From the NCBI GenBank assembly GCA_964394145.1, contig CAYMVL010000030.1:1-7209 (forward strand): 7,209 bases of DNA. The letters are read 5' to 3'. The notes under the pieces are model-generated. The model had not been told where the DNA came from and did no database searches. It saw nothing but the letters and a program-made list of their open reading frames with translations. The DNA is from JAFGBN01 sp964394145 (GTDB taxonomy: Bacteria > Chloroflexota > Dehalococcoidia > GIF9 > AB-539-J10). The position numbers and the translations under genes are program-made. This document shows positions 1 to 6,635 of this stretch, piece by piece. Numbering within the stretch: position 1 is the stretch's first letter; each line of letters begins with the position of its first letter.

Positions 1-1
1 G

Positions 2-292
2 GCTGCAGTATATGACGAACTCCAGGAATTGGATAGCACATATCACTATAACATCTACAGGGCTTATGGCGACCCGGAAAGCGTGCTGGGTCTAAAGCCA
101 ATAAAGGTAACGTTCCTCCCAAAGGGTGCTTTTTACAACTACATCTCTCAACGGGAGGCTGAAGGCGCGGACTTGGGAGATATAAAGCCCACTCATATCA
201 ATCCTTCGGACAAAGTCCTTTCATTGCTTAGAGCACCCAAGGTTGCCGTGGAGGCTGTGCCCGCAGAAGCCGAGCGTGTACCCGCTCGCTGA
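2..292 (+). CDS. C-terminal end of an unrecognised protein (5' end outside the window)
   Basis: The frame is open from the left edge to a TGA at 290-292, giving the last 96 residues of a longer protein. A TTG at 29 is probably an internal Leu codon, because coding-like sequence (AAVYDELQEL) continues upstream of it. The segment is soluble-looking, without membrane helices: an acidic helix, then a Tyr-rich stretch (STYHYNIYRAYGDPES), a likely beta strand (IKVTFLP) and a helix ending near KVLSLL. The last 20 or so residues are Ala/Val/Pro/Glu-rich and probably a disordered tail. I do not recognise the family and assign no function. No catalytic motif is visible in this piece. It is followed by about 300 non-coding bases, so it is not obviously in an operon with the downstream signalling gene, which has its own promoter. 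Confidence 0.7.
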   Translation, partial: AAVYDELQELDSTYHYNIYRAYGDPESVLGLKPIKVTFLPKGAFYNYISQREAEGADLGDIKPTHINPSDKVLSLLRAPKVAVEAVPAEAERVPAR

Positions 293-316
293 GTCGATTG
301 CTGCTGGCCTATCCTT

Positions 317-337
317 GAGAACGAAGCGAAGGAATCT
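317..337. repeat. Possible relic of a GCGAAGCGAAG-type intergenic repeat
   Basis: The bases GAGAACGAAGCGAAGGAATC resemble the core of short dispersed intergenic repeats of the form GAGCGAAGCGAAGxATCT that I recall from many bacterial genomes, including Chloroflexota. Only one copy is present here and no long palindrome surrounds it, so the assignment rests on resemblance alone. Confidence 0.2.
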
Positions 338-392
338 GGCATAGTTCAAGAAAAGCTCTGCCTGGCGATAGTCAGGTCAAAGCGCGAGTACT

Positions 393-416
393 GAATCCGA
401 ATTACTGGGATTCTTT
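393..416 (+). terminator. Weak hairpin, possible terminator of the upstream gene
   Basis: GAATCC (393-398) and GGATTC (408-413) form a 6-bp stem with a 9-nt loop, followed by only three T residues. It lies about 100 bases after the stop codon of the partial gene. The stem is short and the T-tract poor, so it may be chance. Confidence 0.2.
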
Positions 417-555
417 AAGATTCAAGTTTCCGCTCATCTAGCCGACGCGGCCTCCGCCAATCTGCGGGAGCCGCAAAGAGTTGCCCCATAGAAGCCTTCC
501 GACGCCCATGAATTTCATAAGATCTTATGTGAAGACTCTATTACTTTAGTCCTGC

Positions 556-584
556 TTGACAGGTTATAAATTTATGTCGATAAT
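556..584 (+). promoter_or_regulatory. Strong sigma70-type promoter of the c-di-GMP signalling gene
   Basis: A perfect -35 hexamer TTGACA lies at 556-561, then a spacer of exactly 17 nt, then GATAAT at 579-584 (five of six consensus bases). Transcription would start near 590-592, only about 4-6 nt before the ATG at 596. The mRNA would therefore be leaderless or nearly so, which fits the lack of any purine-rich Shine-Dalgarno sequence before that ATG. The positions are read directly; promoter activity is inferred. Confidence 0.7.
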
Positions 585-595
585 AGCTTCAAACT

Positions 596-3500
596 ATGAA
601 TAATCAGGCTTTAATTCCCTTAATCGCCACTATTGCATACATCCCATTATTCGTCATTTTGTTGGCTAACAGGCCATGGCAAAGACAGGAGAGGTACTTC
701 TTACTATTCTTAGTCCCTGCCACACTGTGGAGCCTCAGCGGCTTCCTGTTCCGCAGCGACTTCTTTATGCCACACAAACTTCTTATAGTGCAAGCTCTTA
801 TCTGCATTGTCATATGGATGGTAATTCAGTTCCATTACGTTCTTCGTTCCTTCTATGAGCCTCAACGCCTGAAAATACCATTAGCCTATATATTTCTGGT
901 AAGCACCATTGCCCTGGCATGGCTTGGCTATATCCCACGGGACATCGAAATCACTGCTAGTGGCATCAACGTCGATTACGGTCCCTGGATACTCGCAATA
1001 GCCCTGGCTCTTCTCTTTATTCTGACTCCCAAAGACATATATTCTTTGCTGCGAAGACTCAGAGTTTCACCTGACCCGCTGGAGCGTAATCAGATTGCTT
1101 ATCTATCTCTTGCTACTGCGATGCTGGGAATATTCCTCCTTCTCTCCCTTACACCTCATGGAGGGCAATACCCTCTGTCCCATATTGGCAATTTTATCGT
1201 GGCTTGCATCCTCACCTACGCCGCCGTAACGCACCGCTTACTCGATATCAGGGTTGTCCTGCGCCGATTTGTTATGTATATAATTAGCTACGGCAGTGCG
1301 GTTGCAGCTCTGGCACTGATTCTTCTATTAGCTCAGCTTCTTTTTGGCTTCAAACCTGACCTGACCACGTCAGCAATAGTCATTGGCGCAGGAATACCGA
1401 TTACATTCCTGCTGCTTCACAGAGTGCGCGACCCTTTGCAGAGGAAGATAGAGCAGTCTTTTGATGGAGAAAGATACAATTATCGCCGGGAGTTATCGGG
1501 CTTTATTGCCAAAATACATGATATCTCTACCCTGGAACAGTTCGGCAGACAATTCATATCTTTGCTCTCCCAATCTGTCGGCTGCCAGCAAGCCTTCTTG
1601 CTTCTGCCTGAAAAGTACGGAGACTTCACGGTCAGATTTGCTCACCCTCCAGCGGGAGACGATTCTACGGCGAAATTGAAATTCAGACAGGATAGCCCTG
1701 TCCTGACCCGGCTGAAACAGAAGAATACCGTACTCAGTGTAACGAATGTAAGCATCCTACCAGAATTCCAATCTCTATGGCAGGAGGAAAAGGAAGACAT
1801 TGAATCGGCGGGGATAGAAATGTTTGTCCCGTTAATTAACAGGGGTGAGCTTGTAGCCATTCTGACAATAGGAAGCAAGAAAGATGGGAAAAACTACACC
1901 ATCGAGGACATCGATTTGCTGGAGTCCGTCGCCAGCCGTGTGGCAGCAAGCATGGAAAAGGAATACCTTCACGAGCAGCTCCGGGAGCGGGAGCAAGAAT
2001 TAACTCTCATCAATCGCCTGTCAAACATAATGAGCTCCAGCATGAGCCTCAGCGAGATGTTCGAAAGTTTCGCTAACGAGTTGAGAGGCGTAGTTGATAT
2101 TGATTGGGCCACAATCTGCTTGCTGGATGGCAATGAGCTCCGCTTCTCAGCCCTGTCCAGCTTAGTAAATTCGCCATGGCAGGAAGGAGAGAGGATATCT
2201 CTCGAAGGGACAGCCTGTCAGCAAGTGTCAAAAGAGCAGAGAAGCTTATACGAAGCGGACTTGGCCCGACACCACAGATTCTGGACAGGGGAACATCATC
2301 TGAAACATGGAATCCGCTCTATTATCTACCTGCCATTGCTCATTAAAGACTATAGTATTGGCTGTCTCACTCTCGCCAGTCGTCGGTGCAACGCCTACAG
2401 CCCCAAGCAAATAAGACTCCTGGAGCAAGTCGCTTCACAGATCTCTACTCTCACTGAGAATGCCGAACTTTACGCCAAGGCAGCACAAAGGGCTCGCATT
2501 GATGAGCTTACTGAACTATTTAACCGCCGCCATTTTGAAGAAAGGCTCAAAGAGGAACTGTCACGGCATTCCAGGTATAGCGGTGTGTTCTCCTTATTGC
2601 TGCTTGACCTGGATAACTTCAAGCTCTACAACGATACGTACGGACACCCATCCGGTGACGCGATTCTGAAGCAAGTAGGTACAATCATAAGGAACTCTAT
2701 TAGAAGTGCCGACCAAGCTTTCAGGTATGGTGGTGATGAATTTGTCGTCATCTTGCCTCAAACGCCAATAGCTGATGCCTATACAGTAGGAGAACGAGTT
2801 CGGCAGCGAATCGCTGCCGAAATGGCGACAAAAGGAACTACCATAACCTGTAGCGTAGGTTTATCTACTTATCCTTCAGACGGGGTCATATATAGCGAGC
2901 TTATCACCACAGCTGATACTGCACTTTATTACGCCAAGCGAACCGGCGGCAACCGCATCTACGATTCCTCCAAGATCCTGTCGCAGTCAATGCCAGACTC
3001 CGGTGCTTACGCCAGAGGCAGCAGCTTGAGCGCTGTCTATGCTCTGGCCGCAGCGGTGGATGCCAAAGACTCCTACACCTACGACCATTCCAAGAAAGTC
3101 AATTCGTACGCTGTGGCCCTGGCTGAAGCATACGGCTTGTCTCCTGATGAGGTGTCCAGGATAAGTTGCGCCGCACTACTTCACGATATCGGCAAGATTG
3201 GCATTCCTGACAGGATACTGAGTAAAAAAGGGAAACTGACTCCTGAAGAGTGGGAATCGGTCAAGTCTCATCCCAGGTTGGGAGCTAATATCATTGGAAA
3301 TGTGCCCAGTTTGGTGCCCTGCAAAGCAAGTATCCTGTACCACCATGAAAAATGGGATGGCACCGGCTATCCCGAGAGCCTCGTAGGGGAGCAAATCCCA
3401 TTGGAAGCACGTATTCTGGCCATAGCCGATGCTTTCGCTGCCATGATTTCAGGTCGCCCTTATCGTAGCGCCTACTCTCATGAGGAGGCCCTCCAGCAGC

Positions 3501-3610
3501 TACAGCAAGCCAGCGGCACTCAATTTGACCCCAGGCTAGTGGAAGTTTTCGTTAGTCTTATTAAAGCTGGCGTTACCGAAGAGGTAAGGGTCAGTCACGA
3601 GCAAAGCTGA
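596..3610 (+). CDS. Membrane-bound GAF-GAF-GGDEF-HD-GYP bifunctional cyclic-di-GMP synthase/phosphodiesterase
   Basis: This is a 1004-residue integral membrane signalling protein predicted to both make and degrade c-di-GMP at the cytoplasmic face. Residues 1-275 carry about nine hydrophobic segments (roughly 6-24, 34-52, 61-82, 95-111, 130-144, 168-186, 196-212, 226-250, 257-274), like the 7TM-type sensor regions of some histidine kinases, with HRLLDIRVVLRR after the seventh. Two GAF-like domains follow (about 309-452 and 473-627), joined by a helical, probably coiled-coil linker (REREQEL). The GGDEF domain (about 632-792) has DELTELFNRR at 636-645, the metal Asp671, Asn679 and Asp688 for GTP, an intact GGDEF at 712-716 and an RxxD inhibitory site at 703-706, five residues upstream. 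The HD-GYP domain (about 815-1000) has His831, HD 863-864, His892, the HHExxDGxGYP motif at 916-926 and Asp945, so the metal site looks complete. Known family chemistry: two GTP to c-di-GMP, and c-di-GMP to pGpG/GMP. Which activity dominates, and what the sensor binds, cannot be read. The ATG at 596 fits the promoter; no SD is seen. Confidence 0.93.
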   Translation: MNNQALIPLIATIAYIPLFVILLANRPWQRQERYFLLFLVPATLWSLSGFLFRSDFFMPHKLLIVQALICIVIWMVIQFHYVLRSFYEPQRLKIPLAYIFLVSTIALAWLGYIPRDIEITASGINVDYGPWILAIALALLFILTPKDIYSLLRRLRVSPDPLERNQIAYLSLATAMLGIFLLLSLTPHGGQYPLSHIGNFIVACILTYAAVTHRLLDIRVVLRRFVMYIISYGSAVAALALILLLAQLLFGFKPDLTTSAIVIGAGIPITFLLLHRVRDPLQRKIEQSFDGERYNYRRELSGFIAKIHDISTLEQFGRQFISLLSQSVGCQQAFLLLPEKYGDFTVRFAHPPAGDDSTAKLKFRQDSPVLTRLKQKNTVLSVTNVSILPEFQSLWQEEKEDIESAGIEMFVPLINRGELVAILTIGSKKDGKNYTIEDIDLLESVASRVAASMEKEYLHEQLREREQELTLINRLSNIMSSSMSLSEMFESFANELRGVVDIDWATICLLDGNELRFSALSSLVNSPWQEGERISLEGTACQQVSKEQRSLYEADLARHHRFWTGEHHLKHGIRSIIYLPLLIKDYSIGCLTLASRRCNAYSPKQIRLLEQVASQISTLTENAELYAKAAQRARIDELTELFNRRHFEERLKEELSRHSRYSGVFSLLLLDLDNFKLYNDTYGHPSGDAILKQVGTIIRNSIRSADQAFRYGGDEFVVILPQTPIADAYTVGERVRQRIAAEMATKGTTITCSVGLSTYPSDGVIYSELITTADTALYYAKRTGGNRIYDSSKILSQSMPDSGAYARGSSLSAVYALAAAVDAKDSYTYDHSKKVNSYAVALAEAYGLSPDEVSRISCAALLHDIGKIGIPDRILSKKGKLTPEEWESVKSHPRLGANIIGNVPSLVPCKASILYHHEKWDGTGYPESLVGEQIPLEARILAIADAFAAMISGRPYRSAYSHEEALQQLQQASGTQFDPRLVEVFVSLIKAGVTEEVRVSHEQS

Positions 3611-3741
3611 CCGATCAACACTGCATTATATCGTGAGCACTAAGGCCCACAGCCGACCCGCACACTGCCGATAGCGCCGCCCTGATGCCGCTAAGGTCGA
3701 CAAGCTAAGGCTGCCACTCACCCCCCAAAGCCTATATCTTA

Positions 3742-4947
3742 TCAGCCACCCTGTGCTCTATCCTGCATGGTCTTGACGGGTCTCAAAAATGCAGTTAATG
3801 CAATACCAACAATACTGAGCGCAGCACACACCAGTAACCCACTGTTATAGCTGCCGGTAGCATCAAAGAGGTAGCCGCTTAGAAAGGGCCCAATAGCAGC
3901 TCCAACCGTATAGAAGAGGCTAGCAACTCCAAAAATCAAGCCATGAGAGCTGAGCCCGAAGAAATCTACTACTAGAGGTGACTGCGACGCTCCCATACCA
4001 CCACGGGCGAGGCCAAGGACAGCAGCAAACACAAATAGCATCCACATCCCTGTGGCTCGCAGCAACCAGAACAAAGCTGCTGACATCAGAATAAAGCTAA
4101 TAACATAAACCTGCCTATTTCCAATCCTATCGGCAGTGGTGCCTAACACCACATTGCCGATAATGCCCACCGCACCCATAGTAGCTAGAATGCTTGCACC
4201 CCCGGCGGCAGAAATTCCCAGATCCGTGGCATGCGGCACAATGTGTACCAGACTACTGAAGACAGAAAATCCAAAACAGAAGAACATGGCAGAAATGACC
4301 CAGAGTTGCCTCGTGTGGACCGCCTGTTTGAGGGAGAATCCCGCAGCCGGTACCCTTGAGTCGTGTTCCTCGCCTCCACTTTGGCCATAAGGCAATTGTC
4401 CCATCTGCGCTGGGTCATGCCTTAGAAGCTGGGCAGCTAAGCCGACTATTACTACGACTGCACCACCCAGCATAATGTAGGACATGCGCCAAGAATAAAC
4501 AGAGATAAGCTGGTTAGCAACCAGTGGTCCAATTACTGTGGCGATGCTTGTGCCGCTCACAACAATACCCGCCATCATAGCCCTCCTTCTCACAAACCAC
4601 CTGGCTGTAATCGACACTAGCGGTACAAAAATACCACTCATGCCAATACCTATTATCACCCCGTAGAACAGATATAGCTGCCACACGGCATAAATCCGTG
4701 ACATAAGGAAAAAGCCCAGACCCAATAGTAAGCCACAAAACATCAGCACCTTTCGAGGTCCGAGTCTATCAGTAAGCCCCCCCATGACAATCGCTAGCGA
4801 CCCTTGTATAACCATTGAAAGTGAGAAAGCGCCCGAGGTGATGCCCCTGCTCCAGCCAAACTCGCTTACTATGGAATTGAAGAAGACGCCAAAGGCAAGA
4901 TATGTGCCGAATGTTGCTGTCATAATACACAAAGCAGCAAGAACCAC
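3742..4947 (-). CDS. MFS transporter, monocarboxylate/oxalate-formate antiporter-like
   Basis: This is a 12-TM inner-membrane transporter of the major facilitator superfamily, 401 residues from the GTG at 4947. The TM2-3 loop carries the MFS motif GGLTDRLGPRK (residues 56-66), repeated in the second half as GTTADRIGNR (269-278). The central cytoplasmic loop has DPAQMGQLPYG (about 178-188), a form common in OFA/monocarboxylate-porter-like members. Those families move organic acids such as oxalate, formate or monocarboxylates, but the substrate here cannot be deduced. The stop is TGA at 3744-3742. The start is uncertain: GTG 4947 lacks a Shine-Dalgarno and would remove the start of TM1. The frame continues upstream with a typical pre-TM1 sequence (GVFYGYIVVLAAL) to position 5010, giving 422 residues (see the separate entry). 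It lies downstream of the aldo/keto reductase on the same strand with a gap of about 265 bases, and converges on the c-di-GMP gene. Confidence 0.88.
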   Translation of the reverse strand: MVLAALCIMTATFGTYLAFGVFFNSIVSEFGWSRGITSGAFSLSMVIQGSLAIVMGGLTDRLGPRKVLMFCGLLLGLGFFLMSRIYAVWQLYLFYGVIIGIGMSGIFVPLVSITARWFVRRRAMMAGIVVSGTSIATVIGPLVANQLISVYSWRMSYIMLGGAVVVIVGLAAQLLRHDPAQMGQLPYGQSGGEEHDSRVPAAGFSLKQAVHTRQLWVISAMFFCFGFSVFSSLVHIVPHATDLGISAAGGASILATMGAVGIIGNVVLGTTADRIGNRQVYVISFILMSAALFWLLRATGMWMLFVFAAVLGLARGGMGASQSPLVVDFFGLSSHGLIFGVASLFYTVGAAIGPFLSGYLFDATGSYNSGLLVCAALSIVGIALTAFLRPVKTMQDRAQGG

Positions 4948-5010
4948 GATATAACCATAGAAAACCCCTGGCTTGGTACCAGGGGTTTGACTGACTTTCT
5001 GATTAGCTAT
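4948..5010 (-). other. Probable N-terminal coding extension of the MFS gene, with ATA as apparent start
   Basis: Reading upstream of GTG 4947 in the same frame gives 21 further codons, ending in KPGVFYGYI and running directly into VVLAALCIM. FYGYIVV is the usual entry into TM1 in this transporter group. No ATG, GTG or TTG occurs between 4948 and the in-frame TAG at 5025-5023. The codon at 5010-5008 is ATA, followed by GCT AAT CAG, and it sits 6 nt after GAGAGGG. An ATG there would give an ordinary MANQ start. So the gene uses a rare AUA start, has lost its start codon, or the base is a sequencing error. Confidence 0.6.
4962..4988. repeat. Perfect 10-bp inverted repeat at the 5' end of the MFS gene
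   Basis: AAACCCCTGG (4962-4971) and CCAGGGGTTT (4979-4988) are exact reverse complements around a 7-nt loop. On the minus strand the second arm ends in four U residues before CUAUGG. It would form a stable hairpin in the mRNA, within codons about 8-17 of the extended reading frame, or in the leader if translation starts at GTG 4947. It could be a regulatory hairpin or an operator dyad. In either case the bases are also readable as the peptide TPGTKPGV. Confidence 0.6.
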
Positions 5011-5016
5011 GGTAAT

Positions 5017-5023
5017 CCCTCTC
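5017..5023 (-). promoter_or_regulatory. Ribosome binding site for the extended MFS start
   Basis: On the minus strand GAGAGGG is followed by ATTACC and then ATA (5010-5008), a 6-nt spacing that suits translation initiation. No comparable purine run precedes GTG 4947, so this site is the main argument for the upstream start. Confidence 0.5.
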
Positions 5024-5030
5024 TACGCAA

Positions 5031-5036
5031 ACTATA
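5031..5036 (-). promoter_or_regulatory. Possible -10 element of the MFS gene
   Basis: TATAGT on the minus strand matches five of six bases of the -10 consensus and would place the transcript start near 5024, just ahead of the ribosome binding site. No good -35 hexamer lies 16-18 nt upstream, so the call is weak. The surrounding 5023-5227 stretch holds no coding region I can support. Confidence 0.25.
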
Positions 5037-5227
5037 CGACAAACTCTTAAGTGTAATTCTGAGAAAGAATTCCTGCAAATTAAACTCGAGCTGATATTAC
5101 GATGGACTGCACCCCTATGATTGCACAGACAGGGTTAAGATAGTCTGGCAATAGCGTATCCAATCACCTTCATGGAATAAACATGCAGTATCGAACCCGG
5201 CTAAACGAAGCCTGTCCGGATATTCCT

Positions 5228-5254
5228 AACCCGCTGTGTCCAGTCTCAGGGGTT
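5228..5254 (-). terminator. Hairpin after the aldo/keto reductase, possible terminator or mRNA 3' end
   Basis: AACCC (5228-5232) and CTG (5234-5236) pair with CAG (5247-5249) and GGGTT (5250-5254). The result is an 8-bp stem with a single bulged G at 5233 and a 10-nt loop, about 20 nt beyond the reductase stop codon. No U-tract follows on the minus strand, so it may protect or process an mRNA end rather than terminate by the intrinsic route. Confidence 0.3.
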
Positions 5255-5274
5255 CACTCCGGAGCCGCCCCCTC

Positions 5275-6246
5275 CTATCCCAACCAGTGAGGATTGCGCG
5301 ATGTTGCATCAAATGCTGTACCGGTCTTATACAGTTCGTACTTGCCACCGTAAGCCGCTTTTGCTGTTCTCGATAGTAAAGTTGAACGTTGCTCTTTGCT
5401 CATAGGACTGAAGCTTCTAACTGCCTGCAAAGCCTGATCAAGGATTGCAAGGGAATCACAGCCAGTGATAACGACACTTACTGGCAGGCTCATGCTGTAA
5501 TGAAGACACTCCACTGCAGTCACAGTATTGCTTCTCAAGAACAAGCCGTCGCCCATCGCTTTCATTCCCAGTACCCCGATGTTGTTTTCCAACAGCTTCG
5601 GTAAAACCCTTTTTTCAAAACTGTCATAGTGTGCATCCATCACATTAAGCGGCATCTGCACCGCGTCAAACACGAAGCCATTATCGAGGCCCGTTTGGAG
5701 CATCGCCAGATGCACATCGGGGCTCTTGTGCCCTGTGAAGCCAATATAACGGACTTTCCCTGCTGCTCTTGCCGCAATGACCGCTTCCATTGCGCCACCG
5801 GGGCCAAAAATACGGGCTGGGTCTGACATACGGATGACCTCGTGAAACTGGAGCAGATCAATGTTGCCCGTCCGGAGCCTGCTCAGCGATTCATCAATCT
5901 GCTGTGCAGCCGTCTTCTTATCTCGCCCGTCAATCTTGGTCATCAAGAAGACCTTAGTCCGATATCCATCTAGCAGGGCCTTCCCCATCCTGATTTCGCT
6001 CAGCCCATCGTTGTAGTCCCAGCAATTGTCCATGAAGTTAATCCCGTAATCAATGGCGGTTCGTATTATCCGAATGCTATCTTTCTCGTCGTCCTGAATA
6101 CCTATGTGCGCTCCCCCCAAACCCACAATCGAAACCTCCTCACCTGTAGAGCCTAACTTACGATAGAACATCTTTGCCTTTGCTGTAGCCAACCTCCGAA
6201 ATTGTTCTGCACTATTGCCAGGATATTCCCCCGGCTTCACACTCAT
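5275..6246 (-). CDS. Aldo/keto reductase family oxidoreductase
   Basis: This is a 323-residue cytoplasmic (beta/alpha)8-barrel NAD(P)H-dependent oxidoreductase of the AKR superfamily, which interconverts carbonyls and alcohols. The N-terminal strand signature YRKLGSTGEEVSIVGLGG is at residues 28-45. The catalytic tetrad is visible: Asp73 (NFMDN), Tyr78 (WDYND), Lys104 (LMTKID) and His135 (LLQFHEV). RYIGFTGHK and the late VVITGCDS segment are typical of the family's cofactor side, and the protein ends in the polar tail RNPHWLG. The ATG at 6246-6244 has GGTGA 9 nt upstream and an in-frame stop 10 nt before it, so it is chosen. The alternative is Met26, which would begin exactly where most family members do and give 298 residues; the 25-residue N-terminal extension is therefore unusual. 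The substrate is unknown. The next gene on this strand is the MFS transporter, and a functional link is only suggested by order and orientation. Confidence 0.93.
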   Translation of the reverse strand: MSVKPGEYPGNSAEQFRRLATAKAKMFYRKLGSTGEEVSIVGLGGAHIGIQDDEKDSIRIIRTAIDYGINFMDNCWDYNDGLSEIRMGKALLDGYRTKVFLMTKIDGRDKKTAAQQIDESLSRLRTGNIDLLQFHEVIRMSDPARIFGPGGAMEAVIAARAAGKVRYIGFTGHKSPDVHLAMLQTGLDNGFVFDAVQMPLNVMDAHYDSFEKRVLPKLLENNIGVLGMKAMGDGLFLRSNTVTAVECLHYSMSLPVSVVITGCDSLAILDQALQAVRSFSPMSKEQRSTLLSRTAKAAYGGKYELYKTGTAFDATSRNPHWLG

Positions 6247-6255
6247 GCCCCGTCT

Positions 6256-6260
6256 TCACC
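6256..6260 (-). promoter_or_regulatory. Ribosome binding site supporting the reductase start at 6246
   Basis: GGTGA on the minus strand stands 9 nt before ATG 6246. The alternative Met26 start has only AAAGG five nt upstream, so the site favours the longer form, though both remain possible. Confidence 0.45.
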
Positions 6261-6635
6261 ACTTAGACCGGCATCCCCTATTCCCAATACCCTCCTAACG
6301 TCTCGGAAGAAACTCCCCGGTGGGACAGAACTCCTTCTTGACATTATGATACAGAAAGATCAGGACCACAAACAAGCACGATTTAGACCTTTCCGTGGTA
6401 TCATACCTAGCTTACCCACTAAGCTTGTTGCCCCTCCCGCTTTCTTGACACCGCTGTCACCAGCTTTCCGTACTGCCTGGCCGTCACCACGTCCGCGTAT
6501 CGCTCCATGCTTTGCAGGCTGAAGACGCCACATGCGTTGCCCGGTAGTTCTACCGCCGCAATACAACGAAATGCGTGAGGCAAAGAGATGGCCTGGCTTG
6601 TTCCTGCTCCTCTACAATCGTGTTGAGATGAAGCA
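6261..6635. other. Non-coding stretch upstream of the reductase
   Basis: No convincing gene is seen. Open frames on both strands here have odd compositions (Gly/Lys/Arg- or Pro/Arg-rich) and overlap each other, as chance frames do. On the minus strand CATAAT (6348-6343) with TTGTGG 17 nt upstream (6371-6366) could be a weak promoter for the reductase, implying a leader of about 90 nt. A perfect TTGACA at 6338-6343 on the + strand has no matching -10. A small dyad (CGGTA/TACCG with flanking TTGC/GCAA) lies around 6537-6560. Confidence 0.5.

Larger units (their letters stand above)
293..555. other. Intergenic region, no gene seen
   Basis: No reading frame with coding character was found on either strand. 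The stretch holds a weak 6-bp hairpin (393-413), a short GCGAAGCGAAG-like motif (317-337) and a GC-rich imperfect inverted repeat around 449-472 that needs two bulges to pair. AT content rises toward the right end, as expected just upstream of the promoter at 556-584. Confidence 0.6.

Noticed and set aside
449..472. GC-rich imperfect inverted repeat
   Set aside because: It needs two bulges to pair and has no T-run or neighbouring gene start; it is probably chance in GC-rich sequence.
604..3394. Several frames of 60-78 codons overlapping the c-di-GMP gene on both strands
   Set aside because: They lie wholly inside a gene with clear domain motifs and have no protein-like features of their own; they are shadows.
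3611..3741. Possible bidirectional terminator between the convergent c-di-GMP and MFS genes
   Set aside because: I found only short 4-bp pairings and three scattered CTAAGG words, with no T-tract on either side; nothing supports a terminator call.
4136..4738. Frames inside the MFS gene on both strands
   Set aside because: They overlap a strongly supported membrane transporter and read as chance frames (Pro/Cys/Arg-rich, no motif).
5389..5861. Frames inside the aldo/keto reductase gene
   Set aside because: The reductase frame contains the full catalytic tetrad; the others are antisense or shifted shadows.
6263..6274. Three-codon minus-strand ORF (ATG CCG GTC TAA) in the reductase leader
   Set aside because: Too short to judge, and no attenuator structure is associated with it.
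6338..6343. Perfect TTGACA on the + strand
   Set aside because: No -10-like hexamer occurs 16-18 nt downstream and no + strand gene follows.
6202..6566. Two overlapping frames (106 codons on +, 68 codons on -) upstream of the reductase
   Set aside because: They overlap each other, have biased Pro/Arg or Gly/Lys/Arg composition, and one overlaps the start of the reductase. Nothing supports either as a gene.
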